From: Imbricaverruca yamaguchii
Taxonomy: Eukaryota; Arthropoda; Thecostraca; Neoverrucidae
Assembly: GCA_034440575.1 (NCBI GenBank)
Contig: JAOTOL010001554.1
Span: 124,001-188,000 of the forward strand
Length of the DNA: 64,000 nucleotides
Direction: 5' to 3'
Both the position numbers and the translations under genes were made by a program. Under the pieces are notes generated by a model that ran no database searches, had not been told where the DNA came from, and saw only the letters and a program-made list of their open reading frames with translations. Of the stretch, positions 1 to 10,948 are shown piece after piece (positions within the stretch are counted from its first letter, which is position 1; every line of letters starts with the position of its first letter).

Positions 1-1753
1 GTAGTTTTGTTAAAGGGACAACTTTTTTAGACACAATGAGCCCGTTCAATGCAAGAAAATCACTTCAAATTTCCTAAAATCCGCCCCAGAGCAAGCAAGT
101 TCTCCGAGGCGAAAACACCAAGAAACCAATGTCAGTTGTGCACTTTTGCATGACTGTCGCATACTTTTTTTGTAAATGTGTGCGAAGATAAACATGCGCC
201 TTGAAATATAACCACATTTTGGGTTCATCGGTGTCAGTGAAGGGTCCGTAATACATGTTCCGAAATTTACTCCGACCCATTCCATGTTCCCCGCCCCATG
301 AGGAGTTGTACTTCTCGGGCTGAGTTAGCGAATCCGACCAGCTCTATCTAAGAAGAAAAATAAAACCGACCATGGGAGGTTTTAAAAATACTCCCGTCTG
401 GCAGCTCTAGATACTCCTAACTCGATCCTTGCTTCAACTAAACATTCCAGACATGAACTAAACAAGTACATGAAGGAACTTATAATGAGAATAAGAATGG
501 GTTTGAATTCCTTCCCTCAGCTTTTTCATGCAAAATATTCTTCTTGGTGATGAGAATAAAACTATTTTAGCCGGACTGTTTTAGTATAATTTTCATTAAA
601 CCATTATATATTCCCAAACCCATATTTATAGACTTGGTCAACATGGATTAAGTATGCTTTTGTTATTATTTTCTCTACCATTGCGCCTGAAGTTTGTTTA
701 TAACCTCATCCTTCGCTAATTTAACAACAGCACAAATTATATATATGTCAGTCGTGTAGTAGGCTCTCATATTCTCTAGAGCTGTGTGCAGTCTCCACGC
801 GAATCAGAAACATGTTATAATTTTCTGATGTAAGACTAACTCTCCTTATTTTGACAGCAGGAATAGTAAAACATATTTCGTTATTAAAATTGATGTGATA
901 ATTTTATTTTATGGTCGCTTTTAACTTGTGCATATCAATATGCCGGGTATTCTCCCTCTATCTTGTTCCTGAGACCATGTGACCTATGACGAAACTTCCG
1001 CTGTAAAACCGGCTCATCGCGATGGGACCCACTGGGGCCATGAAACTCATTTGGGGAGCGTTCAAAATCTTGGCCACCAATCCGTCTAAAGACAACTGAA
1101 GTTAGCAATAATTCCAATGAATCGCTGGTGAACTCGGCCCATTAGTCGTGGGACCAGTCCCTCGGAGAAGTGTTTGTTGAAGGATGATCCCGGTTGTGTG
1201 GTCTGCCCAATGTGAGTCAGTGCGAGTCATCCTGATCTCTGCCAACAGATATGTTATTTGTAGGTCAGTGTCCTAAAATTACTTTGCCATTAACTGTGTG
1301 GATGAAGGAAGAAGTTGCTTGGGAATAGTGAAAGATTGGAAGAAAATAGGGGATTGTCACTTAAGGATTAAAAAGCAGAATGCCTTCCACTTCAGTCATA
1401 TGCATTTTACATTACTTAGCAGTCATGTGCACGATGACTGCCCATACATCATGTGCAAAATGGTAAAAACCTAGGATGAGGATGAAATAGCACAACTCCA
1501 TTAACTGTGAATTTCCAGGCAAGGTCAGTTGTCAGTTAGTGCATACCTGTTTTTTTTTGTACTCCAGCATAAAAAAAAATTGTACTCCACTACCAAGAAA
1601 AAAATATGAAAATCCTACACTGTTTATCAATACAACTATTTATTTGTTATTTACACATTGAACAACATTTGGAAGACATCTAAAGGTAAGTTTTCAGGAA
1701 ACGTGTTCAGACACCCCTAGGTAGTTGAATAGCGAGCACAAGAGCAAACTTAC
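1..1753. other. Left-edge non-coding stretch, probably intron
   Basis: No gene is supported here. The stretch lies directly downstream of a minus-strand splice donor (GTAAGT at 1748-1753), so it is most simply intron 1 of that gene. It is AT-rich with short homopolymers. Open frames at 46-285 and 935-1117 have no recognisable domain. Confidence 0.4.
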
Positions 1754-1968
1754 GGATGTCCTCGACCCCAGAAACCTCCTCTCATAGGGCCATTGAATTC
1801 TGGGCCAGGTCCAGGTCCGTCATCCATTTGCTCCATGTGATGTCCAGGACCACCATTATTACGGCCTTCCGACTCGGACCTGCCTTCTTGTTGATCGCCT
1901 TTTGAAGGCATGTCGTGACGTTCTGGAGACGATGGACGGTCATCACCACCCTGTTTAACGTCATCCAT
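1754..1968 (-). CDS. First coding exon of an unidentified Gly/Pro/Asp-rich protein (partial)
   Basis: The ATG at 1966-1968 opens a frame that reads MDDVKQGGDDRPSSPERHD and continues for about 71 codons. It then meets a consensus donor, CC|GTAAGT, at 1753/1754. The peptide is highly polar, rich in D, E, S, G and P, and ends in a GPMRGGFWGRGHP-type Gly/Arg stretch. Such composition is common at the N-termini of RNA-binding or splicing-related nuclear proteins, but no domain is visible and I do not name it. The same frame stays open upstream to 2301, but those residues look like translated 5' UTR, so the internal ATG is preferred. The remaining exons lie beyond the left edge. Confidence 0.45.
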
Positions 1969-2278
1969 TACCAAAACGTCCTGTAAGCTTCCAGTAAGGA
2001 ATACAACGCTATGACACTTTCCTACGACCTGACAAACCGCCCTACACAACAATCTACGACGCAGCCAAACGGAACCGCCGAAGCTCCAAGCCGGCGCGAA
2101 ATGGCCGCCCGCATGCAGGATCATACTCTGTATGAAGTGCGCATGCGCAATAAAAAAAAACACCGCTAGTAAATCACTGGAATCAACCAGCTGTTCAGAT
2201 GTCATGAAATAGTTACTTATGTATAAAAAATTATTCATATTCAGTGGGCAGGTAGCCGCACAAAGATCACTCCATCCC
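1969..2278. promoter_or_regulatory. Probable 5' UTR/promoter side of the minus-strand gene
   Basis: This moderately GC-rich stretch lies upstream of the ATG at 1968. I see no clear TATA box. It ends where a retrotransposon fragment begins at about 2279. Assignment rests only on position. Confidence 0.25.
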
Positions 2279-2512
2279 AAAAGGTTATAGACCCATCTCA
2301 CTTACTAGCTGTGGTAGCAAGTTGGTCGAGCGCATCGTCAACACCAGATTGAGGAAATTTCTGGAACACAGCGACCTGCTCGACAAATTTCAGTGCGGAT
2401 TCCAGAGTCGACAATCAACTACAGGCAATCTCATTATATTAGTGCATGAGATGAACAGTAGTCTACGCATCAAACGCGCAACAATAGCTGCCTACTTATC
2501 ACCGCCGCATTG
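2279..2512 (+). pseudogene. Non-LTR retrotransposon reverse transcriptase fragment (jockey-like)
   Basis: The frame reads GYRPISLTSCGSKLVERIV and then FQCGFQSRQSTTGNLIIL. These match the RT fingers motifs (YRPISLTS..K..E.., Q.GFR...ST) of non-LTR retrotransposons. The catalytic F/YxDD block, endonuclease and tail are all missing. The sequence is unlike the CR1 copies in this window and fits a jockey or RNase H-bearing LINE better. Downstream to about 2650 the frame stays open by chance through a G-run. This is a truncated relic. Confidence 0.7.
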
Positions 2513-2682
2513 GACCGAGTACACAAGTCCGCACCATGGGTGTAACCGCGGTTTAGAAATTGGGGGGGGGGGGACAAACCAGGGACGCGGTAAGTTTGGA
2601 CAGGATTACCCCCTCCCCCGACAAAATCCTCATATTCAAGCCGCTATATTTTCACATACAAATTTCATTAGAAACCATTAGG

Positions 2683-2707
2683 AACCATTAGGATTTTCCT
2701 AATGGTT
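2683..2707. repeat. Short perfect hairpin in a CCATTAGG-rich patch
   Basis: The arms AACCATTAGGA and TCCTAATGGTT are separated by TTT. The flanking 2665-2745 repeats CCATTAGGA several times. It uses the same core word as the 19-bp array at 8608-8874. Confidence 0.6.
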
Positions 2708-2772
2708 TCAATGGTCCCTAATTGTTTGACTGTTTCCTAATGGAATTTACCTGATGGTGTAGTGATCCCAAT

Positions 2773-2796
2773 GACATAAAGACATAAAGACATAAA
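2773..2796 (-). repeat. CR1-like 3'-terminal octamer array
   Basis: Three head-to-tail copies of GACATAAA on the plus strand equal TTTATGTC on the element strand. They form the exact 3' end of the LINE. The same octamer ends other copies at 47713-47728 and 53440-53463. Confidence 0.9.
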
Positions 2797-2877
2797 AGAT
2801 TAGTGCAACTCTGAGCCACAAGGGCCCTTCTTGGTTGCACTCTGTACACTGAACCAGTTGCCCACCAAATCTGTCAA

Positions 2878-5800
2878 TCAGCCCTCCCTGTAATACTGAA
2901 AAGCAAGCCCTCTATTCTTATAATGATTGTCTATGCTGTTTTTAAAGATGTTCAATGTGCTGCTACTGACGATGTTTTCTGGCAGCTGGTTCCAGTGTTC
3001 CACTACCCTGTTGGTGAAGAAAGTTTGCCTTAACCTTGTTCTGCTGTGGTTATTTTTAATTTTGAATTTATGACCTCTAATTGCATCATTTCTGTTAAAT
3101 TCAAACATTTCCCCAAGGTATCCCCTCTCCAGACCATTGACAAATTTAAAGACCTCGATGAGATCTCCTCTCAGCCTTCTATATCTAAGTGAAAACATAT
3201 TCAATTTCTTCAATCTTTCCTCATATGCCAGGTTGCTTATGCCATTAACCATTTTTGTAGCCCTCTTTTGTACTCTCTCTAAAAGCCAACAATCTTTTTC
3301 ATAGCTAGGAGACCAAGCTTGGATGCAGTATTCCAAATGTGGCCTGACGTATGCACAGTAAAGCTTCCTGATCACTTCCTCACTTCTGTATGATACATTC
3401 CTATTTATTGCCCCGAGCATTCTCAGTGCCTTCTTCCTGGCTTCCTTGGTCTGTTCTGATGCCCCCAATTTTGTGTTTAGAATAACGCCTAAATCCTTCT
3501 CCTGTTGAGTCACTGATAGCACTTGGCCACCCATCAAGTATGGAGCCTTCATATGCTGCTTACCTACATGCATGATTTTGCACTTATCAAAGTTAAATTT
3601 AATTTGCCATTCTTCGGACCACTTCACAAGTTCGTCTAAGTCTTTTTGCAGCGAGATATGCTCATCTTGACCTGTTATTGCCCTAAAGACCTTCAAATCA
3701 TCTGCAAATTTCAAAACTCTACTGCTTAGGCCGCTTTCAATGTTATTTACAAATATAATGAACAGTAATGGCCCTAGTACTGACCCCTGGGGGACTCCAC
3801 TAAGAACATTTTGCCATGATGACTTTGTACCATTTAGCATCACTCTTTGCTGTCTATCTGAAAGCCACAACTCTATCCATTTTAAGATGCTACCTGCAAT
3901 ACCATGGGACTGAAGCTGTATCATTAACCGTTTATGGGGTACCTTGTCAAAGGCCTTACTAAAGTCAAGATATGCTACATCAACCTGATTTCCCTGATCA
4001 AATTGTTCTGTGGCGAAGTTCAAAAAGTCCAAGAGGTTTGTGAGACACGATCGTCCTTTTCTAAATCCATGTTGAGTATCTTGAATCAATCTGCTACCTT
4101 CCAGATAACTAACTATTCTATCCTTGATAATTGATTCGAGTACCTTGCAGACTAGGGATGTGAGACTTATTGGCCTATAGTTCTCAACTTTCCCTCTTTC
4201 TCCTTTCTTGAAAATAGGAACTACATTTGCCCTTTTCCAATCGGTTGGAATTTCATTATGTGAAACTGATCTACAAAATATTATACTACGTGGAAATGCC
4301 AGTTCCTTTTCAGTTTCCCGCAACACCCTAGCATAAATATCATCAGGTCCTGCTGCCTTTTTTGGCTTTATTTTCCTGATATGATTGTAAACAACATCAC
4401 TACCAGTGAAATCAACATCATTTGTCAGATCCCATGTAACTGAACTATGGTGTACGGTCGGCAGATTGGTCATATCTTCCAATGTAAACACTGATTTGAA
4501 CTGCTTGCTCAGCTCCTCAACCATCTCACTATCCTCACCCAATGTAGTCCCGTTTACTTCCAGTGGACCAATTGTGCTAGAAACTTTACTCAGCTTGTAG
4601 AAACTAAAGAACTTTTTACTGTCCCCATTACAGTTTCTAGCTAAATCCAGTTCCTTTGCTCGCTTTGCTGCTCTGGTTTTTTGCTTCACAGTGTCTCTAG
4701 CTTTTCGATACGCCTTTAGATTAATGACATTTGAGGCTTCTTTAAAAACTCTAAATGCAGTTTTCTTAGCCCTAATTGCTTTTATCACGTCTGGTGTAAG
4801 CCATGCTGGCTTTCCTACCCTTCTTTTGCGTCTTTGCTTTTGGGGGACATGTCTAATCTGAGTTGCCTTCAAGTAAGATTTGAACTTTTCCCACATTTCA
4901 CAGGCATTTAAATTGGAGAATTCTTCTTCCCATCTGATGGCACTTAAAGCCGCTCTCATGCCGTTAAAGTCTGCTCTGTTGAAATTTGGAACCTTTACCA
5001 AATTATCCTTGATAATTTCCCCTACATGTGCCTTGAATCTAACTATGTTATGGTCACTTTTTCCCAGAGTTTCGCCTACAGTCAAGTCTTGAACCAAGTC
5101 ACTTAAATCCGAGAATACAAGGTCCAAGAATGAACCATGCCTGGTAGGTTCCGATACAAACTGGTGTAAGAACAGGTCCTCTTCAAGGCATTTCCTGAAC
5201 ATTTTGCATGATGGGGAGCCAACACCAGCATTTTCATAACCTTTTAGATTAAAGTCACCGAGAATAAGGCACTTCCTTTTAAAGTTTCTACTGATTTCCT
5301 CACAAATCACCTTGTCAAGCTCCAGTTGCTGAGAATGTGGCAGGGTTCCTGATCGGTAGAAAGCTCCTATCCTAAGAGTATTGCTGTTGCCTTTTCCCAC
5401 AGTGACATCAAGCCAAATGGACTCCACAGACACATTTTTATCCCCACCTGCTACTTTTTGAGAACTGAATAAGCTATTCACATAGAGCATTACACCACCC
5501 CCTTTCATTGCTGGACCCCTATTGCACGAAAACATATTGTATCCCTGGATCTCATAGTCCTGTAAGTTATCTCCAAAATATCCTTCACTGACCCATGCCT
5601 CCGTAATGCAAACAAAATCCGGTTCCTCCTCAGCAACATAACACTTGAACTCATCAAATTTGGAACGGATACTCTGAGCATTAAACATCATACACTTAAC
5701 AAATGCTCCATAACCACCTTTGGCTTTTTCATATTGAGGAGTTCTTTTATCACTAGATGAACTATAACTCTGTCCCCTTGAGTTGCTGCTGTCCCTATTT

Positions 5801-5880
5801 GCAGACTTTGAGGTTCTATTACCTTGGCTGACACTATTGGAATATTCCTGAGTTGGCAATGCAATTTCATCCCTCCCCAC
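2878..5880 (-). CDS. CR1-like ORF2: AP endonuclease + reverse transcriptase, 1000 aa
   Basis: This protein nicks the target and primes reverse transcription in LINE mobilisation. The endonuclease spans about residues 61-285: FNAQSIRSK at 67-75, TEAW at 93-96, LGDFN at 207-211 and SDHN at 275-278. A linker follows. The RT spans about 545-800: ENYRPISLTS near 566-575, QHGFRKGRSCLTN near 603-615, YLDFSKAFD at 637-645, GVPQGSVLGP at 695-704 and catalytic FADD at 725-728. A C-terminal maturase-like region contains the conserved HLEYCIQAWSP segment. There is no RNase H domain, as expected for CR1/L2-type elements. The length is normal. The ATG lies 8 nt after the ORF1 stop, which suggests reinitiation or termination-coupled translation. 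Confidence 0.93.
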   Translation of the reverse strand: MGRDEIALPTQEYSNSVSQGNRTSKSANRDSSNSRGQSYSSSSDKRTPQYEKAKGGYGAFVKCMMFNAQSIRSKFDEFKCYVAEEEPDFVCITEAWVSEGYFGDNLQDYEIQGYNMFSCNRGPAMKGGGVMLYVNSLFSSQKVAGGDKNVSVESIWLDVTVGKGNSNTLRIGAFYRSGTLPHSQQLELDKVICEEISRNFKRKCLILGDFNLKGYENAGVGSPSCKMFRKCLEEDLFLHQFVSEPTRHGSFLDLVFSDLSDLVQDLTVGETLGKSDHNIVRFKAHVGEIIKDNLVKVPNFNRADFNGMRAALSAIRWEEEFSNLNACEMWEKFKSYLKATQIRHVPQKQRRKRRVGKPAWLTPDVIKAIRAKKTAFRVFKEASNVINLKAYRKARDTVKQKTRAAKRAKELDLARNCNGDSKKFFSFYKLSKVSSTIGPLEVNGTTLGEDSEMVEELSKQFKSVFTLEDMTNLPTVHHSSVTWDLTNDVDFTGSDVVYNHIRKIKPKKAAGPDDIYARVLRETEKELAFPRSIIFCRSVSHNEIPTDWKRANVVPIFKKGERGKVENYRPISLTSLVCKVLESIIKDRIVSYLEGSRLIQDTQHGFRKGRSCLTNLLDFLNFATEQFDQGNQVDVAYLDFSKAFDKVPHKRLMIQLQSHGIAGSILKWIELWLSDRQQRVMLNGTKSSWQNVLSGVPQGSVLGPLLFIIFVNNIESGLSSRVLKFADDLKVFRAITGQDEHISLQKDLDELVKWSEEWQIKFNFDKCKIMHVGKQHMKAPYLMGGQVLSVTQQEKDLGVILNTKLGASEQTKEARKKALRMLGAINRNVSYRSEEVIRKLYCAYVRPHLEYCIQAWSPSYEKDCWLLERVQKRATKMVNGISNLAYEERLKKLNMFSLRYRRLRGDLIEVFKFVNGLERGYLGEMFEFNRNDAIRGHKFKIKNNHSRTRLRQTFFTNRVVEHWNQLPENIVSSSTLNIFKNSIDNHYKNRGLAFQYYREG

Positions 5881-5888
5881 CCCATTTC

Positions 5889-6845
5889 CTAGTTTCCCTG
5901 AAGGACATGCTCATATACTTTGCCTAACACATGGACCCCCTTCTCAGAAAAATGCAGGCCATCCCTCTGATAGAGGTCCCACGATGCATAAAACCTGCTC
6001 CACTCGTCTACAAATGTAAAACCTAGCTCCTGGCAGAGCTTTCCTACCCTGGTGTTAGCTGCCAGTGCCCTAGAGCTCCACTCAGGGGAGGCTCTAGCCC
6101 TAGGCAAAATTCCTGTTACAAGCACTCTATTGGTACCCTTCAGGGTGGCCAGAAGGGCCCTGTACTCCCGCAGAAGCTCCTCGCTCCTAGTATGACCTAT
6201 GTTATTTACCCCTACATGCACTATGACTGTGTTAAACTGGTGATCACTGGTGACTTGTGCCACCGCAGGTACCAGGTCCTTCACCTTGGCACCAGGCCTG
6301 ATGATGCACCTCCTGTCCCTCCTACCTTTACAAAATACCCGCTCTAAATGACGCACACGAGAGTCTCCTATGACCAGCACTGACTCCTTACTATTGCTAT
6401 CCTGGGGGCAGTCATCCAATGCCTGGAACATATTTGTTGTTACTATGCCTGCCCGCTGGGCCGGTCGGCTACACTTCCTCCCGCTCCTACCACCTGCCAC
6501 CTGCCACTCACTGACCCTTTCCTTAGGTTCGCGTCTCCAAATCCTCCACCCCCTGACCTCATGCCACTTCCCCTCCTGTGACCTACCAGAACTACCCCTC
6601 CTCTGTTCGCTATTAACACTATTAACACTCCCCTCTTGAGAGATCCCAGCCACCTCCACAGTAGGGGAAACCTCAGCTACCTGGTGGCCTGCGACCACCT
6701 GGGCATATGATGTCCCTGCTACGGATTGACCCCTTGTTGCTTTATCTTGCCTACCCTGTGCAACAAGGGCAGCCTTGAGGTTGGAAACCTCTGCCTTAAG
6801 GGTCCTAATTTCTTCCTCTAGTGCCTGCATCCTGGTCGAAACCAT
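5889..6845 (-). CDS. CR1-like ORF1: coiled coil + SGNH esterase domain, 318 aa
   Basis: Residues 5-34 form a short Leu/Glu heptad stretch (ALEEEIRTLKAEVSNLKAAL), probably for multimerisation. A Ser/Gly/Arg-rich linker follows. An SGNH/GDSL-type hydrolase domain covers about 155-316. Its blocks are visible: block I VLVIGDS (nucleophile Ser 162), block III VHVGVNN (residues 209-215) and block V DGLHFS with the Asp-x-x-His pair at 295-298. The catalytic residues therefore look intact. Esterase-type ORF1 proteins are known from CR1-group LINEs; their role in retrotransposition is thought to be nucleic acid or lipid interaction. The start is the first ATG after the duplicated 5' UTR. Confidence 0.9.
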   Translation of the reverse strand: MVSTRMQALEEEIRTLKAEVSNLKAALVAQGRQDKATRGQSVAGTSYAQVVAGHQVAEVSPTVEVAGISQEGSVNSVNSEQRRGSSGRSQEGKWHEVRGWRIWRREPKERVSEWQVAGGRSGRKCSRPAQRAGIVTTNMFQALDDCPQDSNSKESVLVIGDSRVRHLERVFCKGRRDRRCIIRPGAKVKDLVPAVAQVTSDHQFNTVIVHVGVNNIGHTRSEELLREYRALLATLKGTNRVLVTGILPRARASPEWSSRALAANTRVGKLCQELGFTFVDEWSRFYASWDLYQRDGLHFSEKGVHVLGKVYEHVLQGN

Positions 6846-6900
6846 CCTAAACGCTGCAGCTTATGCCTAGATTTAGATTCAAATTAACTTGCTAAATTAA

Positions 6901-7540
6901 CTTGCTAAACAACCGATAAAAATGCTAACTATCATTCACTATAAATCGCTACCTCCTATACTGTCAGTTAAATATCTGAGTGCCTCAAGAAAAGCAGAAA
7001 CTATTAAACAATTGTTTGTTTTTTTGTTTTGTTTTCCTTTTAAATAAATTAAATAACTAAACAAGATGTCTAATCTAATTGTCTTCCACACAAGTAGACA
7101 ACTATATAAATATCCCTTTGATATCACTTATGGCTAGACAGAAAAATGAACAGTCACACAGCACTTATGAATACCCCCAACTTACTACTAATTAAACTAT
7201 CTTAAACTTCAACACCAAACACACTTGCTAAACAACCGACAAAAAAGCTAACTATCATTCACTATAAGTCGCTACCTCCTATACTGTCAGTTAAATATCT
7301 GAGTGCCTCAAGAAAAGCAGAAACTATTAAACAATTGTTTGTTTTTTTGTTTTGTTTTGTTTTTTAAATAAATTAAATAACTAAACAAGGTGTCTAATCT
7401 AATTGTCTTCCACACAAGTAGACAACTATATAAATATCACTTTGATATCACTTATGGCTAGACAGAAAAATGAACAGTCACACAGCACTTATGAATACTA
7501 ATTAAACTATCTTAAACTTCAACACCAAACACACTATGCA
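6901..7540 (-). repeat. Tandem duplicated 5' UTR monomers of the CR1-like LINE
   Basis: The block starting CTTGCTAAACAACCGA at 6901 recurs at 7224 (offset 323). By eye it is near-identical through CTACCTCCTATACTGTCAG, the GTTTGTTTTTTTGTTTTG tract and GGCTAGACAGAAAAATGAAC. The second copy lacks about 14 bp near 7498. LINE 5' monomers often carry promoter activity; that role here is inference. Confidence 0.85.
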
Positions 7541-7700
7541 CACCAAAAAATAAATAAAGTATGTTAGGATAGTATGAATGTTGTCTAATGTACTTATCAA
7601 ATCTACACACTTGTAATATCTCCTACTACAGAAATCGAAGAGTCGAGAACACGCCGAAGCCACGAGGCCTCCCTTTGGCGCATACAAGATGGCGTCCTGC

Positions 7701-8603
7701 GGCGTCGCTAGGTTAATATAGTATAGTTTGCGTGCTACGAAAAGGCTTATAAGATAAAAACTAATGAAATATAATAACAGAAGTAATTGCTAAGCACCTA
7801 TCCACAGCTTAGACTAGAGTACTGCCCTGTTCTGCAGCGACTTATCTGGAAACCTGGAGCTCTGGCGCGCGTGCTTCCACCTTGACAGCTGGCGGCAAAC
7901 TCAAAAATTTTTTCTGTCGGTGATGCCGCTGTCAATGGTCCTAATGGTATTCTGACCATGCCAATCGGAGCTTCCATTCGGAATCTGGTGGTTGTGTCGC
8001 TTTCCTAGTGGAAAAATATTCCGAATGGTTTTGATGGCAGTCTTTAGACATGCATAGATTGCCGTGAAATTTGTTTAATGCTTCCTCGGAAAATCTCACA
8101 GGACCTACGTGCTAGCGGATCTAGGGGATAGAGACATGGGGGTCATGGCCTTCCCCCTCCAAGGGACATGAAAGGGGACCAAAATATCCCCCACCACAAA
8201 AGTTTTAACTTTAAGAAGTTTAGCTTAGGGGATGATGGTGACAAAATACACAGTAATGTGATGAACTTAGTCGGGACCGGCGAATGCGCTCCTAAGAATG
8301 AATGCATTCAAAGCTCACCTGGCGAACTATAACCCGCGCCGTCTCGAGGGGTCTTGAACCGCCCCCCCAGGATTTTCGCGGATAGTGAAAGAATTCATTA
8401 TCGCGGCAACGCGCCGAAATTTGGCACACCTTTTCCCACATCAATGGGGCATGTTGTGTCAAACTTTTGAAGTCAGGTTATTTAGGGTCAGCTAGTTAGT
8501 CTAGGTCAATTGAGGTCACCTAAAATAACGTTCAGTCAGTCGTCATGCTTTAACTCATACAGATATTTTAATGAAACTTTCAGCGTTTGCTTATCTTTGG
8601 ACT
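7701..8603. other. Intergenic stretch with no gene recognised
   Basis: There is no convincing ORF. The patch 8120-8560 has G/C runs and TCAGGT/GGTCA words resembling the interior of the TTAA elements elsewhere, so a decayed relative may lie here, but no terminus could be fixed. Confidence 0.35.
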
Positions 8604-8607
8604 TAAG

Positions 8608-8874
8608 GAGCCATTAGGACTGCTAGGTACCATTAGGACCATTGGGTACCATTATAACTATTAGGACCACTAGGTACCATTAGGACCACTAGGCACCATT
8701 AGGACCACTAGGTACTATCAGGACCATAAGGTACTATCAGGACCATTAGGTATCATCAGGACCATTAGGTACCATCAGGACCATTATGTACCGTCAGGAC
8801 CATTAGGTACCATCAAGACCATTGGGTACCATCAGGACCATTAGGTATCATCAGGACCATTAGGTACCATGAGG
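8608..8874. repeat. 19-bp minisatellite (ACCATTAGGTACCATCAGG)
   Basis: At least six clean 19-bp units occupy the last 120 bp, with more diverged units before them. The array resumes at 15475 with the same register, so element 8875-15474 was inserted inside it. The last eight bases (8867-8874, CCATGAGG) are the left target duplication. Confidence 0.92.
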
Positions 8875-9835
8875 CAGTGGCGTCGCCACGACATTCTTCC
8901 AGGTGGGGCCAGATCGAAAGGGGGCCTCCTAATCTCGGAAAAGGGTCCTCCATTGTGTTAGGCCTCCCATTGTTTTTATGCCGGTTCGGGAATAGGAAAC
9001 ATGATTTCATATTAATGTACTGTTTGTTCTTGGCATTCGGCATTATTTACTCAACACGCAAAAGCAATATTTTTTTTCGCTGAAAGCTGGGACATACCAG
9101 GGTATAAATAAGTAATATGTGGATAAATACCTAAGTGTCAAAACCAACCAACGTCTCAATGCTTTTTTTAACAGAAGAATCTTCCCGCTGGCCTCTATAT
9201 TGCAGCGAGGCTGATGCTAAGCATATCCTTCAGACATCTCCCATTGATCAACCCACCGTTATGTCCTCCAAGAATAACTAAATATAGCTTGATTCATCAT
9301 TACTGTTATTTTTTACCACCAGCTTGATGCCCTAAGCAAAGCTTAAGCTGAGTCCTAGGACGATAATTTCGCGAAGGTGGCAACAAGAAGTGGGTTACAT
9401 TGGTTTTCTGATCGGAATCTTAGGAATTTGCGAATTTTTCTAGTATTTGGTGCTGGTTGCAAGGCACCTGCCAAACAAGTTAAAAAACAAATTCTTCACA
9501 AATTAATTCAGGGACCTGGGATTTCGACCGCAATTTTGTCAAAGGGGACTTACCGAAATGACATGATTAGTGATCAACTAAATTATCATGTGGAGGGGCC
9601 TAATCCACCACTATCTTTCCTGATTCGTCGGATTTCAATCCTAACTCTCCCACTCAATTCTACGGTTTTATTTTGGTATCCCTTGATAAATCAACTCACA
9701 CTGCTGAAATTACACCCATACCACAACCGGATTGGTATCCGAAAATGTCATGCAGGAGCCCTCGAAAATTAGGAGGGATTCCCCAAAAATCAATGTCAGT
9801 GTCGGTAAACTGGCTCTGGAGCACAGCACATATTA

Positions 9836-10489
9836 CCAGATGCCTTCACAAATTGTGTACGCCGCCGAAAAAAAACCGAATCTTGAAAATTCGAGGTGGG
9901 ATACAAATACATGACATCAGGATCTCGAAATGTCGGGCCGGAATTCGGACTTTTGAGAGAGAAAAAATCAGAAAAGATCCACAAGAATAGCATTGAGCCC
10001 AGAAAACTGGCGTTGGGTAACCGGAACCAGGCGCCTGGGAGCGATAAGTCAGGCTGGGACACATAAAAATCGCACCGAAGCCCCAAAACTGAACGCCCAC
10101 AAATATGCGTTAGAAGCCCCAAATAAACACAGCAGGACCCCAAGAGCAACGGGGCCCGAAAATACAACTGACGCTCTGAAGCACACAATCTCCCAAAAGG
10201 TGACAGGGCCTCAAAACATGCGTTGCAGCCCTAAATAAACATACATGGAACTCTAAAAAAATACACTGGAAGCTCTCAAGGCACACAGGGACCATGCTAA
10301 GCCACAAGGGTCTGAAAAAGTGGCTGGAACCACAAAAGACAACATGGTTCCAATTCGAACAAAGGGACCAGTGGCTAAATAAGCACATCGGGGTTTTAGA
10401 AAACGCCCTGACACGTAACAATATACTCGGTGCATAAAAAGCACCAACACCCTAGAACGAGTATGAGTTTAGAAAATGTATTAAACCCC
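9836..10489 (+). repeat. Left arm of the internal inverted repeat, element copy 1
   Basis: By eye this pairs with the reverse complement of 10949-11493 over many blocks. Examples are GAGCCCAGAAAACTG, ATGCGTTGCAG, AAATAAACATAC, GACAACATGGTTCCAA and CATCGGG. The outermost roughly 100 bp of this arm have lost their partner in copy 1 but keep it in copy 2. Confidence 0.85.
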
Positions 10490-10948
10490 CAACTTGAATT
10501 TACAATATATTACCCATCACTTTGAAATGTAAAATTTTCCAATTTCAGGCATTCCAGTTCATATCACCCGGTCGCCACTACGCCAATGTCCGTGCACGTG
10601 CGCGCATTCGGCTCATTCGCAACACTTCGTGCGATGCTACGGTTTCTGCTAGGCCTTCTCCCTTTTGCTAATTACTATCACATGATAAACTTACGCCATA
10701 CGTGACGTGCTGCAATGCTTGGTATGGGCGCTCACTGCGAAAAGTCGAGTGGTTAAATCCGATCATTAATTTCCTACTTCCCACATTTTCTTGTAGTTGT
10801 GAAGTGCAGATTCCGGTCACCTTTGACGCACCTGATATCTTTGCTGCTATCCTCTCAGAATGCCTGTCGAACCGAGGCCCTTCCTCAGTGTTCTTTGTTG
10901 GACCCACTGCGTCTCTGCGCAGCGTCCTAATGCACTTTCGAAACCCCT
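10490..10948 (+). repeat. Single-copy core between the inverted-repeat arms, copy 1
   Basis: This is a non-modular core of about 0.46 kb, shared with 36752-37200 in copy 2. It would form the loop if the arms paired. The small open frames in it are not convincing genes. It is the best place to look for a promoter or transcript. Confidence 0.6.

Larger units (their letters stand above)
2773..7700 (-). mobile_element. Near full-length CR1-like LINE, both ORFs open
   Basis: A bicistronic non-LTR retrotransposon runs right to left. Its order is: 5' UTR with two tandem about 320-bp monomers (6901-7223, 7224-7540); ORF1 with an SGNH esterase domain; an 8-nt gap; ORF2 with endonuclease and RT; a short 3' UTR; and a terminal octamer array. 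The octamer, read on the element strand, is TTTATGTC (three copies, 2773-2796). An esterase ORF1 and a short octamer tail without poly(A) are typical of the CR1/L2 group. Both ORFs lack stops or frameshifts, so the copy is young and possibly competent. The 5' border (about 7.54-7.7 kb) is uncertain. The same family recurs at 45405-47728, 52869-53463 and 54480-55690. Confidence 0.9.

Noticed and set aside
2322..2681. A 119-codon gene
   Set aside because: Only the first roughly 60 residues are reverse transcriptase; the rest is readthrough past a G-run.
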